Shown in pieces: positions 27,753 through 36,366 of a stretch of 42,872 bases of DNA; within the stretch, counting starts at the first letter, position 1, and the number at the start of each line of letters is the position of its first letter. A model generated the notes under the pieces. The model ran no database searches and was not told the DNA's origin. It was given only the letters and a program-made list of their open reading frames with translations. The translations under genes and the position numbers were made by a program. Origin of the DNA: Phytophthora sp. 'mugwort' (Eukaryota > Oomycota > Peronosporomycetes > Peronosporales > Peronosporaceae); contig JAUCEF010000092.1 in NCBI GenBank assembly GCA_033558025.1, positions 1-42,872 on the forward strand, given 5' to 3'.

Positions 27753-29751
27753 AATAATTTTGATTGATTTTTGAAAATTTTATTAGAATTAATCAATATT
27801 TTTGAATATTGTTCTAATATATTTGTATAATAATTATTTTTAATTAATGAATCTAAAAAATTAATATTAATTTTTAAAAATTTTTTATTAAAACTAAAAT
27901 TATAAATAATTTTTATTTTTTTTTTTAATAAATAAGGTAAAATATCTTTAATTTTTAAAAAAGCTTCTGATTTAGATTGATTTTTATTTAATAAAAATTT
28001 ATAAAGATTTCTATAAATTATAGAATCTTTACGTTGTTCTATATTTACATTTAAAATTTGTTCATTTTTTTGAATAAAACCTTCTAAATTAATATACATT
28101 CCATTTTTTTCTAAAAAAGTTAATCCAGGTAAAATTAGATTTGAATTTTGAGCATCTTTAGTAAAATGATGTCCTTGATAAATAACAAAACTATTTTTAG
28201 TTATTTTTAATTTATTTTGTAAATTTGTATTAAATAAATAATATAATTTTGAATTATTTAACATATTTAATGATTTTGGAAAAGTAATTTCAAAAAAATT
28301 AATTAAAGAAGTTTGAAAATTAAAGAAATTAATATTATGGTTAATAAATGATAAATTTTTTAATTTTGATAATAAAAAAAAACCATTTTTTTGATTTAAA
28401 ATATTACTACCTATAATAATTAAAGGTTTTTTTGCTTTTTTTAATTGTTTACAAAATACATGTTTTCCTAAAATAATATTTATTAAAGTTTTAAAAGTTA
28501 ATCCTAAATGTTTTACTGGATAAGTAAAATTAATTTTATTACCGATATATGCTATTTTAAAATTTCCTTTTTTTAAACGATTAATTAAATGAATATTTAA
28601 AATAGAACCTTCTTGACGAATATCACTACCAATTATTAAACAAACATCAGATTCTTCAATAGATTTTAAAGTATTATTAAATAAAAAATTTGAAGCTAAA
28701 TCAGAATTTATCTTAATTTGTCGATTTTTTAAAAATTGTTCATAATTTACATTTGAAATTCCTAATTTATTTAAATTTTTTTTTAATAAAAAAGAGATTC
28801 TAAATCAGTTAAATCACCAATAATACTTTTAGCATTAAAACTATCTGTAATTATCATTTTTTATTAATAATATTTAGAGCATCTAACCAAGAAATCCTAT
28901 GAAAATTGTTTTGATTATCTTTTAATAATGGATATTTTAATCGTTGATATTTTAAACTATCAAAAAAATATCTTGTTTTATCTGATATCCATTCTTTATT
29001 AATATTAAAATTAGTTTTAGGTAAAATACGTATAATTTCATTATTAAAAATATCAATTTTAATATTTGAACCAATACTATCTAAAATAGCAATACCCTCT
29101 TTTTTTTTAATTCCCAAGAACGTGCTTTAAAAGTATAGGGTTTAGAAGTTAATGCACCAACAGGACATAAATCTACTAAATTACCAGAAAATTCGGATTT
29201 AAAAATATTTGAAGAATAAAAATTAATTTCAGTTTTATTACCACGACCTGTTGTACCTAAACCGTCAATTCCACAAATTTCATTAGCAAAACGTACACAA
29301 CGTGTACAATGAATACATCTTGTCATAATTGTTTTAATAAAAGGACCACAATATTTATCTTCAACGCCACGTTTTTTAAAAAAAAAACGACTACGATCCG
29401 ATCCAAAAATCATTGTTTGATCTTGTAAATCACATTCTGACGCTTGATCACAAATAGGACAATCTAATGGATGATTTATTAAAGAAATTCTAATACACTT
29501 TCACGTGCTTTTTGTACTAAAGGAGTATTAGTAAATATTTTCATATTTGGTATTAAAGGCATTGCACATGAAGCTACAGGTTTAGGGGAATTTTCGATTT
29601 CAACTAAACACATACGACAATTACCGGCAATTTGTAAATTCTCTTGAAAACAGAATTTAGGGATTTGAATTTTAAAATTATTACATGCTTGTAAAACTGT
29701 TAAATTTTTATTAACTTTTAATTCGATATTGTTAATATATATATTAATCAT
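27749..29751 (-). CDS. nad11: NADH dehydrogenase subunit 11 (75-kDa subunit), full length, four -1 breaks
   Basis: The electron-input subunit of complex I (NuoG). The N-terminus (from ATG 29751) has the 2Fe-2S cysteines in [19 protein letters not shown] and VASCAMP, then [10 protein letters not shown] and [18 protein letters not shown] for 4Fe-4S clusters and [15 protein letters not shown], followed by a molybdopterin-like domain. The 2003 bases need four extra bases to be one frame. Breaks are at about 29484 (T-run), 29101 (9 versus 10 bases), 28857 (one T missing) and 28790 (6 versus 7). The last three are proved against the left arm. The corrected length would be about 668 residues. Stop is TGA, overlapping nad1. 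Confidence 0.93.
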
Positions 29752-29833
29752 TTTAATGATAAAAAATTAAATAAAATATAAATTTATTTTCACTAAAAAG
29801 ATATATTTTATTTAAAATATATTATTATAGTAA

Positions 29834-29916
29834 TATCAAAGAAGGGATTTGAACCCTTAACGCTTTTAAGCTTTACATCCTAAGTGTAACGTGTTTACCA
29901 ATTTCACCACTTTGAT
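29834..29916 (-). tRNA. trnL(uag): tRNA-Leu (anticodon UAG)
   Basis: Class II minus-strand tRNA with acceptor ATCAAAG/CTTTGAT, anticodon loop CTTAGGA giving TAG, and a long variable arm. Reads CUN. Confidence 0.92.
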
Positions 29917-29924
29917 AATAAAAA

Positions 29925-30007
29925 TACCTACTATTGGACTTGAACCAATAACCCTAAAAGGGAACAGATTTTAAATCTATCGTGTTTACCAATTTCACCA
30001 AGTAGGC
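29925..30007 (-). tRNA. trnL(uaa): tRNA-Leu (anticodon UAA)
   Basis: Class II minus-strand tRNA with acceptor GCCTACT/AGTAGGT, anticodon loop TTTAAAA giving TAA, and a long variable arm. Reads UUR, the dominant Leu codon here. Its D-arm (GGTGAAATTGGTAAACACG) is nearly identical to that of the neighbouring trnL(uag). Confidence 0.92.
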
Positions 30008-30025
30008 TAATATTTTTTTAAATAT

Positions 30026-30746
30026 ATGAAAAAAAAAAAATAATAACTTATTTACAATTACATTTATTTGAATTAAAATATAATTTTTTTATACTTTTAA
30101 TCACTTTTTTTTATCTTTTTATAATTTCATATTATTTTTCTGATCAATTAATATATTTATTAGTTAATAATTTACTTAATAAAAATATGTTAAAATATTT
30201 TATTTTTACTAATATTACTGAAATTTTTATTACTAATATTTTTATAGCAATTTTCATAACAACTTTTATAACAATTCAATTAAGTTTTTTATTATTTTGG
30301 TTTTTTTTATCAAAAGGTTTATATAAATTTGAAAATTTTATTTTATAAAATTTTATATTTTTTTTATAATTTTTAATTTTTTTATAATAAAATTTATTTT
30401 TACTAATATTATTCCACATATTTGGGATTTTTTATTAAATTTAAATTTTTCAAATTTATATCTTTTAACAATTTATTTTGAACCAAAAATTGATAATTAT
30501 TTTGATTTTATTTTTTCTTCTTTTATTTATATATTTATAATATTTATTTATTTTTTTTCTTTATTTTTTTTTATATCAAATAATATTTTAAAAATTAAAA
30601 TAATTATTAATTTAAGAAAATTCTTTTATTTAAAAATAATATTATTGAGTGCTTTAATTACACCACCAGATATATTTAATTTTATATTAATTTATTTTAT
30701 CTTTTTTTTTTTTTTGAAATATTTATTTATATTTCAATATATTTAA
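30026..30746 (+). CDS. tatC: Twin-arginine translocase subunit TatC (ymf16/mttB), two -1 breaks
   Basis: A six-helix inner-membrane protein that, in bacteria, exports folded proteins. After ATG and Lys residues the protein reads ITYLQLHLFELKYNFF, the TatC start (HLxELRxR). Then come KYFIFTNITEIFITNIFIAI (FtxxxEaF) and QLSFLLFWFFLSKGLYKFEN (the PGLYxxE region). After the second break come FEPKIDNY and LRKFFYLKIILLSALITPPD (the TPPD motif). The 721 bases lack two for one frame: the 12-A run after the start (30029-30040) and a site near 30330-30346. It stands alone on the plus strand between minus-strand genes. Confidence 0.88.
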
Positions 30747-30757
30747 ATAAATATAAA

Positions 30758-30961
30758 TTAATTTAATTTATTTTTTTTTATAAAATTTAATTTACTTTTA
30801 TTTAAATTGATATTTGTATTTGTAATAATATCTGTTTCTTTAAAAATTCTTAAATTTAATTGATAATTTTTTAAATACTTAATAGATGTTATTTTTAAAG
30901 AAGATCCATTTGTTAAAATAATTTTATTTTTATAGGTAAAAAATTTTTTATTTTTATTCAT
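30758..30961 (-). CDS. rpl31: Probable ribosomal protein L31
   Basis: A 67-residue basic protein. The frame runs upstream to 30991 inside trnC, so the internal ATG at 30961 (MNKNKKFFTYKNK) is chosen. The segment IILTNGSSLKITSIKY matches my memory of protist mitochondrial L31 (a strand, DGSS-like turn, strand). The following LNLRIFKETDIITNTNIN fits the L31 middle part. There are no zinc-binding Cys, as in organellar forms. The match is on a short pattern only; a basic orphan protein is the alternative. It is convergent with tatC, 11 bases away. Confidence 0.5.
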   Translation of the reverse strand: MNKNKKFFTYKNKIILTNGSSLKITSIKYLKNYQLNLRIFKETDIITNTNINLNKSKLNFIKKNKLN

Positions 30962-30978
30962 ATAATATAATTTATTTT

Positions 30979-31049
30979 GGCTAGATAACATAAAGGTAAT
31001 GTAAAGGACTGCAAATCCTTTAATGACGGTTCGAATCCGTCTCTAGCTT
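30979..31049 (+). tRNA. trnC(gca): tRNA-Cys (anticodon GCA)
   Basis: Acceptor GGCTAGA/TCTAGCT with a G-T first pair, anticodon loop CTGCAAA, T-loop TTCGAAT. On the opposite strand to its neighbours, 17 bases from the L31-like start. Confidence 0.9.
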
Positions 31050-31054
31050 TTAAA

Positions 31055-31137
31055 GGATAGAGTGGGATTTGAACCCACGGTATTATTACATACTTCAGTT
31101 TCAAGACTGACACCTTAAACCACTCGATCACCTATCC
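31055..31137 (-). tRNA. trnS(uga): tRNA-Ser (anticodon UGA)
   Basis: Class II minus-strand tRNA with acceptor GGATAGG/CTATCC-type pairing, anticodon loop CTTGAAA giving TGA, and a long variable arm. Reads UCN. Confidence 0.9.
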
Positions 31138-31146
31138 ATATTAAAA

Positions 31147-31560
31147 TTAACGTCTTTTTTGTTTTTTTTAATCTACAACCATTAAAAGGTTTTGTTGTTT
31201 TATCTAAAATATATTTTATTTTAATTTTTTTATTTTTTATATTTTTTAAAACATTATATCGACCTAAACCAGTACCATGTAAATAAATTTTTAATTTTTT
31301 TATTTTTTTTAATTGAAGATATTTATTAATTTTATATACAATTAATTGAACATTATATGGTGTATTTTTTTTAAAACGTGTTTTTTTTAATGATTTTGTA
31401 GACCATTGTTTTAAAAGATTTCCTTTATAAGTTGTTAAACTTATAATAGTATTTTTTAAATTTGCTGTAATATGTAAATTTGTTAAAATTAAAGGATTTT
31501 TTTTTTTTAAATTTATTTTTTTTTTAAATTTATTTTTAAAATTATATTATTTTTATTCAT
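31147..31560 (-). CDS. rps11: Ribosomal protein S11, several -1 breaks
   Basis: A small-subunit platform protein. The frames read NPLILTNLHITANLKNTIISLT (the S11 strand with IxxTxNNTixt), TPYNVQLIVYKIN, KIYLHGTGLGRYNVL (GxGxGR), and ILDKTTKPFNGCRLKK, the conserved C-terminus (DxTPxPHNGCRxxKxRR). One base is missing in the A-rich N-terminal part near 31515-31535, and two are missing near the end in the T runs at 31155-31170. These would give a terminal NGCR, basic residues, then TAA at 31147. ATG at 31560. It lies after rps13, as in bacteria. Confidence 0.88.
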
Positions 31561-31572
31561 AGAATAATAACT

Positions 31573-31985
31573 TTATCTTTTTTTTTTTTTTTGACTTTTA
31601 AATGGTCGTTTATTACGTGAAATACGTTTTTGAATAAAAATTTTTTTTAATTTTTTAGATGTTTTTGAATTTGTATGAGTACGTTGTCCTCTAACAGGTA
31701 ATCCCTGACTTTGTCTAATTCCACGATTACTTTTAATTTCTACTAATTCATTTAATCTTTCAGTTTTAATTTTTTTAAAAGTTGTTCAACTTTTAAATTT
31801 TTATTAATATAATTAACCAGTCGGTTTACATGGTTGTTTTTAAGTTTATTAAGGGTGATTTGAGGATTAATTCCTATATTTTTACAAATTTTCTTGGATT
31901 GAAATTCATTAATACCATATAATATAGTTAATGAATATAAAATACTTTTTGAATCTGAAATTGTTTTATTAAAAATATATAACAT
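31573..31985 (-). CDS. rps13: Ribosomal protein S13, one -1 break
   Basis: A head protein of the small subunit. From ATG 31985 the frame reads MLYIFNKTI...LTILYGINEFQSKKICKNIGIN (S13: LtyIyGIGxxxaxxIcxxxGI). After a one-base deletion in the A-run at about 31767-31773, it resumes as RLNELVEIKSNRGIRQSQGLPVRGQRTHTNSKT, the nearly invariant S13 C-terminal motif. The gene ends KKKKR-stop at 31573. rpl2 starts 29 bases away on the opposite strand, so the rps13-rps11 pair is inverted against the main ribosomal cluster. Confidence 0.92.
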
Positions 31986-32013
31986 AATAGATTTTATCTA
32001 TATACCATATAAA

Positions 32014-32808
32014 ATGATAGAAAAAAAAATAAAACCTATAACACCATCACAACGTCAAACATTTTTATTAAAAAAAGATAATTTAACTAAAATTTTTAAA
32101 ATTAAATCTTTAACAAAAGGTTTTCAACGTGCTAATGGTAAAAATAATCAAGGTAAAATAACTATAAAACATCGCGGTGGTGGACATAAACGTTTATATA
32201 GAATAATTGATTTTAATAGATCTAAAAATATTGAAGGTTATATTATTAAAATTTTATATGATCCTAATCGTTCCGCAAATATCGCTTATATTAAAAACAA
32301 TTCTAAATCTTATTTAATTTTAGCACCGGAAGGTTTAAAAATTAATCAATATATAAAAAGTTCACCTAATGCTGAATTAAAAGTAGGTAATGCTTTACCA
32401 TTACAAAATATACCAATTGGTAGTTTAATTCATAATATTAGTTTATATCCAAAATCTAGAGGAAAATTAATAAGAAGTGCTGGAACATCTGCACAATTAA
32501 TTCAAAAAATTGATAATAAATACGCTCGAATTCGTTTAAATTCTGGTGAATTAAAATTAATTTTATTAACTTGTTATGCAACATTAGGTGTTGTATCTAA
32601 TATTAATCATAAAAAAATTAAATTAGGTAAAGCTGGGCGTTCACGTTGGTTAAATAGACGACCTTCTGTACGTGGTGTAGCAAAAAATCCTGTCGATCAT
32701 CCACATGGTGGTGGTGAGGGTAAAACAAGTGGAGGGCGACCTTCTGTAACACCACAAGGTAAAATAACTAAAGGAAAGCCTACACGTAAAAAAACAAAAA
32801 AAAATTAA
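32014..32808 (+). CDS. rpl2: Ribosomal protein L2
   Basis: A 264-residue large-subunit protein at the peptidyl transferase centre. The N-terminal half has KNNQGKITIKHRGGGHKRLYRIIDF, and the C-terminus carries GVAKNPVDHPHGGGEGKTSGGRPSVTPQGK with the functionally important HPHGGG. The frame is intact even though neighbours downstream are broken. It opens the S10-type cluster rpl2-rps19-rps3-rpl16. Confidence 0.97.
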   Translation: MIEKKIKPITPSQRQTFLLKKDNLTKIFKIKSLTKGFQRANGKNNQGKITIKHRGGGHKRLYRIIDFNRSKNIEGYIIKILYDPNRSANIAYIKNNSKSYLILAPEGLKINQYIKSSPNAELKVGNALPLQNIPIGSLIHNISLYPKSRGKLIRSAGTSAQLIQKIDNKYARIRLNSGELKLILLTCYATLGVVSNINHKKIKLGKAGRSRWLNRRPSVRGVAKNPVDHPHGGGEGKTSGGRPSVTPQGKITKGKPTRKKTKKN

Positions 32809-32822
32809 TTATTAAATAAATT

Positions 32823-33059
32823 ATGTCTAGAAGTAAATATAAAGGTCCATTTTTTAAAGTTAATTTATTAAAAAAAAAACAATGGATAAAAATAACTAAT
32901 AAAAATTTAACAATATTACCTGAATATAGTAATCATTCTGTAAGTATTTATAATGGTAAAATATTTATTAATTTGGAAATAAATGATAAAATGATTGGTT
33001 TTAAATTTGGTGAATTTATTAATACACGAAAAAAACATATATATAAAAAAAAAAAATAA
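32823..33059 (+). CDS. rps19: Ribosomal protein S19
   Basis: A 78-residue head protein. MSRSKYKGPF at the N-terminus, NHSVSIYNGKIFINLEI and MIGFKFGEFINTRK at the end match S19 (RSxxKGPF, GhkLGEFxxTR). It lies 14 bases after rpl2 and 3 before rps3. Confidence 0.95.
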   Translation: MSRSKYKGPFFKVNLLKKKQWIKITNKNLTILPEYSNHSVSIYNGKIFINLEINDKMIGFKFGEFINTRKKHIYKKKK

Positions 33060-33062
33060 ATT

Positions 33063-33891
33063 ATGGGTCAAAAAATTATACCAATTAGTTTAAGATTAAA
33101 TAAAAAAAAAAATTGGGATTCCCAATGGATTGTTAATAATAATGAGTATTCTAATTTATTGCATTTTGATTTAGAAATTAAAAAATATTTTCAAAATATT
33201 TTTAATTATAAAAATTTAAAATTAATAGATATAAATATAGTAAAAACATCAAATAATATAAATATATATGTTTATATTCAAAAAAATGCAAAAAAATATT
33301 ATAAATTATCTTATAATCAAATTATTAAATATTTAAATATATATTATATTAATAATAATATTAAATTATTTATCAAAAATGTCCAATTTTTGAATTAATT
33401 AAATTACGAAAAAATTTAAAAAGAATTTTTGATAAAATAAGAAAAAATAATCGAATTAATAAAAATGTTAAAAAATGATTTATAATTTTAGTTATGCTTT
33501 TTATACTAAAAATATAAATATTATAACTTTTTATATTAAACAAACATTAGAAAAAAAAAAAACACATAAAAAATTTATTAATAATATTGATAATATGCTT
33601 CAAGAATTTTTTAAAATATTTTCTAATTTTATTGGTTATCGTTTACAATTTAAAGGTCGTTTAAATAAATCAAAACGTAAAAAAAAACTAATTTTTCAAA
33701 AAGGAAAAATACCATTAAATACTTTAGAATATGATATTAAATATCATTTTAATGAATTTAAAACACCATCGGGTATTTGTAGTATTAAATTATGGATTTT
33801 TTTTAAACCACTAAAAACTACATTAAATTCTAAATTTTTAAAAAAACAAAGAATTAAAAATACTAATTATGTTATTTCCAAAAAAAACTAA
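33063..33891 (+). CDS. rps3: Ribosomal protein S3, two -1 breaks
   Basis: The start MGQKIIPISLRLNKKKNWDSQW matches S3 (GQKvxPxxxRLgxxxxWxSxW). After breaks near 33398 and 33470, the C-terminal domain reads GYRLQFKGRLNKSKRKKK, GKIPLNTLEYDIKYHF and TPSGICSIKLWIFF, the S3 signature (GRLxGaxxAr, GxIPLxTLxxxIxY, GIKVWIf). The 829 bases need two more for one frame. Its 3' end overlaps the rpl16 start by 23 bases in another frame, a common arrangement in mitochondria. Confidence 0.93.
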
Positions 33892-34272
33892 ATATAAAAA
33901 ACAATTTAAAAGTAAACTTACAGGTAAAACAACAAAAGGTAATAATATTGTTTATGGTAAATATGCTATTAAAGTTTTAAAAGAAACACGTTTAACATCA
34001 AGACAAATAGAAGCAACTCGTCGAATAATTATTCGAAAAATGAAACGATTAGGATTTCTTTGGATTCGTGTTTTTCCAGATACACCTGTAACAGCAAAAC
34101 CTACAGAAAATCGTATGGGTAAAGGAAAAGGTGCTGTTTCTTTTTGGGTTGCTAAAGTTAAAAAGGTCAAATTTTATATGAAATTAGCGGTATTTCATTA
34201 GAAAATGCAAAAAAAGTTTTAAAAGCGGGTTCTAATAAATTGCCGGTTAAAACAAAATTTATTTATAAATAA
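33869..34272 (+). CDS. rpl16: Ribosomal protein L16, one -1 break
   Basis: A large-subunit protein near the A-site. MLFPKKTKYKKQFKSKLTGK, TSRQIEATRRIIIRKMKRLGFLWIRVFPDTPVTAKPTENRMGKGKGAVSFWVAKV match L16 very well. After a missing A at about 34160, the frame continues as GQILYEISGISLENAKKVLKAGSNKLPVKTKFIYK, the usual end, with stop at 34270-34272. The gene starts inside the rps3 end. Confidence 0.95.
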
Positions 34273-34274
34273 TT

Positions 34275-34348
34275 AGGCTTATAGTTTAATTGGTTAGAGC
34301 ATACCGCTCATAACGGTATAGTTGTAGGTTCAAATCCTACTAGGCCTA
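34275..34348 (+). tRNA. tRNA with CAU anticodon (tRNA-Ile with modified C, or elongator Met)
   Basis: Acceptor AGGCTTA/TAGGCCT, D-arm AGTTTAATTGGTTAGAGC, anticodon stem TACCG/CGGTA around loop CTCATAA, T-loop TTCAAAT. It is one of three CAU tRNAs. Since AUA codons are common and trnI(gau) cannot read AUA, one CAU tRNA should be the lysidine-type tRNA-Ile. This one looks like the best candidate from its D-arm and anticodon stem, but that is a judgement. Confidence 0.88.
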
Positions 34349-34369
34349 ATTAAAAAATTTTTATTTTAA

Positions 34370-34888
34370 ATGAAAAAATTAAAAAAACAAAAAACAAATA
34401 ATTTATCAAATTATCAACAATTTTTAAAAAATAATTATTTAAAAAAAAAAAAATTTAAATTAAAAAATATTTTATTTGAAAATCCAATTTTATTTAATAA
34501 TTTAAATTTAGAATCTTATGTAATTGAATTTAATAATTATGAAAACATTTATTTACCTTTTACTTTAATAAAAATAGATAAAATTTCAACAATTGCTATA
34601 AAATATGAAAATATTATATTATTTAATTATGATTTAACTTATAATATATTACATCAATTTAATAAAATAATGCTTCAAAATATTTTAATAAAAAAAAATA
34701 ATTCAATAAAAGGTCGTTTACTTGGTGGAAATTGGAATAATAAAAAAATTTTTATTTCAATTTTAGGATTTATTTTTTCTATAAAACCTATTAATTTAAA
34801 TAATGCTTTAAATTATAAAAAAAATTTTATTTTAATAAATATAATAAAAAAGGTTTCTATAAAAGAAGAATTAATTCAACACGTTTAA
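34370..34888 (+). CDS. Unassigned basic ORF (172 aa or longer), weak S1-like pattern
   Basis: Not firmly recognised. Lys/Asn/Ile-rich protein located between rpl16 and atp8, where stramenopile mtDNAs, as I recall, carry an unassigned ymf98-type gene. Residues from about 115 read SIKGRLLGGNWNNKKIFIS then ILGFIFSIKP, a pattern loosely like an S1 domain (KGxVxxxxxGGxxVxixGxxgFlP). The frame stops at 34888, but coding-like sequence (RRINSTRLINCYKLKYL) continues in the next frame to a stop at 35010, so the gene probably has another one-base deletion near 34862 and is longer. Confidence 0.45.
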   Translation: MKKLKKQKTNNLSNYQQFLKNNYLKKKKFKLKNILFENPILFNNLNLESYVIEFNNYENIYLPFTLIKIDKISTIAIKYENIILFNYDLTYNILHQFNKIMLQNILIKKNNSIKGRLLGGNWNNKKIFISILGFIFSIKPINLNNALNYKKNFILINIIKKVSIKEELIQHV

Positions 34889-35096
34889 TTAATTGTTATA
34901 AATTAAAATATTTAAATTTTAAAGTTAATAATTTAAATATATTTAAAAAATCAAAAAAGAATTTTCAAGACTTTCTTATATTCAAACTATTATTCAAAAT
35001 CAAAAAATAAAAATAATAATTTTAAAATAAAATAAAAATAAAAGTGTTCTTTCAAGAAAAATATATGTTGAAGAAATAAAAATTTATTATAAAATT

Positions 35097-35489
35097 ATGC
35101 CACAATTCGATCAATTTTCATTTTTTAATCAAGTTTCTTGGTTTTTATTTTTTTTTTTTAATTTTTATTTTTTTATTACTTATTTTTTTTTACCTAAAAT
35201 TTGTTATAATTTAAAATTTAGAAAAAAAAAAATAATTTTTGATAATAAAAAAAAAAATCAAATTAATTTTGAAAAAAATAATATTATTTATTTTTTTAAT
35301 AATTCTTATAAAACTTTTTGTTTTAATTTTGAGTTATTTATAACAAAAAAATTATCTATTTATAAAAAAAATCAAAATATTAAAATACAAAAAACTTCAA
35401 TTTTTAATAAAATATTAAAACAAAAAATTAATTATATTTTAAATAAAAAATTTTTATTATTAAATAAAATTTTTATAAGAATTAATTAA
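35097..35489 (+). CDS. atp8: ATP synthase F0 subunit 8 (ymf19)
   Basis: A 130-residue single-pass membrane protein. MPQFDQFSFFNQVSWFLFFF...YFFLPKICYNLKFRKKK is the classic Atp8/Ymf19 N-terminus (MPQLDxxTFxxQxxWLxxxF...yxfLPxixxxLKxRxK). A long Lys/Asn/Ile-rich C-terminal part follows, as in other protists. ATG at 35097. trnK starts 12 bases after the stop. Confidence 0.93.
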   Translation: MPQFDQFSFFNQVSWFLFFFFNFYFFITYFFLPKICYNLKFRKKKIIFDNKKKNQINFEKNNIIYFFNNSYKTFCFNFELFITKKLSIYKKNQNIKIQKTSIFNKILKQKINYILNKKFLLLNKIFIRIN

Positions 35490-35500
35490 TTTTTTAAATA

Positions 35501-35571
35501 AGTGTATAGCTCAGCTGGTAGAGCACCGGACTTTTAATCTGATGGTCTTGGGTTCAAATCCCAATACACTT
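35501..35571 (+). tRNA. trnK(uuu): tRNA-Lys (anticodon UUU)
   Basis: Acceptor AGTGTAT/ATACACT, D-arm AGCTCAGCTGGTAGAGC, anticodon loop CTTTTAA giving TTT, T-loop TTCAAAT. Decodes AAA, the commonest codon in these ribosomal protein genes. Confidence 0.93.
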
Positions 35572-35574
35572 ATT

Positions 35575-35647
35575 GGGGATATATTTCAACTGGTAGAAAG
35601 TATGTTTTGCAAATATAATGTTATCGGTTCGAATCCGATTATCTCCA
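35575..35647 (+). tRNA. trnA(ugc): tRNA-Ala (anticodon UGC)
   Basis: Acceptor GGGGATA/TATCTCC with one wobble, anticodon loop TTTGCAA giving TGC, T-loop TTCGAAT. Confidence 0.9.
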
Positions 35648-35673
35648 TATTTATCTTTCTTAAATATAATTTT

Positions 35674-35973
35674 ATGCAAAAAAAAATTAAAAAAAATATT
35701 AAACAACGTAATTTATTTAAAAATTTTGAAAAAAATAGATTAACTTTAAAAATTCTTTCAAAAAATTTAAATATTGAAAAAAATTTAAGATGGAAATTAC
35801 AACAAAAGTGGTTTTTTTTCCATCAAAATTCATCAATTACTAGAATTAAAAATGTGTGTGTTTTAACTGGACGTTCTAAAAGTATTTATCGTTTATTTAA
35901 AATATCCAGAATCCAATTACGTAAATTAGCATCAAAAGGGTTTTTACCCGGTATTTCTAAATATAGTTGGTAA
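35674..35973 (+). CDS. rps14: Ribosomal protein S14
   Basis: A 99-residue small-subunit protein. KNIKQRNLFKNFEKNRLTLKIL at the N-terminus and RIKNVCVLTGRSKSIYRLFKISRIQLRKLASKGFLPGISKYSW at the end match S14 (NRCxxTGRxrgxxrxFxlSRxxxRexaxxGxxPGxxKxSW). The frame extends upstream through trnA to 35542, but ATG at 35674 clears the tRNA. The frame is intact. It starts the rps14-rps8-rpl6 run, as in the bacterial spc operon. Confidence 0.96.
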   Translation: MQKKIKKNIKQRNLFKNFEKNRLTLKILSKNLNIEKNLRWKLQQKWFFFHQNSSITRIKNVCVLTGRSKSIYRLFKISRIQLRKLASKGFLPGISKYSW

Positions 35974-35980
35974 TTTAATT

Positions 35981-36360
35981 ATGATTATAACAGATACTCT
36001 TTCCAATTTATTTTCAAAATAAAAAATGGTTATTTAGTAAAAAAATCAAAAATAGTACAACAAAAATCAAAACAAAGTATAAATATTTTAAATATCTTAA
36101 TTAAAGAAGGTTTTATAAAAAGTTATAAGATAAATTCCAAAAATCAATTAGAGATTTATTTAAAATATAGAAAAAATAAAGCAGTTATTACTGAAATAAA
36201 ACGTTTATCAAAACCGGGAAAACGTTTATATATTGCTAATAAGGATTTATATAAAAAAAAAACAGGATTTTATATTCTTTCAACATCTATTGGTATTTTA
36301 ACAGATTTACAAGCTAAAAAATTAAATGTTGGTGGTGAATTGATTTGTAAAATTATTTAA
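35981..36360 (+). CDS. rps8: Ribosomal protein S8, one -1 break
   Basis: The start MIITDTLSNLFSK matches S8 (MxxtDpIadxltrIxNa). A one-base loss in the A-run at about 36017-36020 moves the frame. The rest then reads KNGYLVKK, ILNILIKEGFIKSYKI, RLSKPGKRLYIANKDLYK and STSIGILTDLQAKKLNVGGELICKI, the S8 C-terminal signature (SRPGxRvY, iSTsxGvmTdxxAxxxxxGGEiLcxi). Seven bases after rps14. Confidence 0.94.
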
Positions 36361-36366
36361 AAAATT

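Larger units (their letters stand above)
26468..29317 (-). repeat. Inverted repeat, right arm (about 2.85 kb)
   Basis: Reverse complement of 23492-26345. The outer boundary at 29317 falls inside nad11, after which the full nad11 5' region continues on the minus strand. The length deficit of 4 bases against the left arm is explained by four single-base deletions in short homopolymers, at about 27187, 28790, 28857 and 29101. Confidence 0.95.

Noticed and set aside
33952..34170. Minus-strand ORF opposite rpl16
   Set aside because: It is a shadow of the strongly conserved L16 core on the plus strand.
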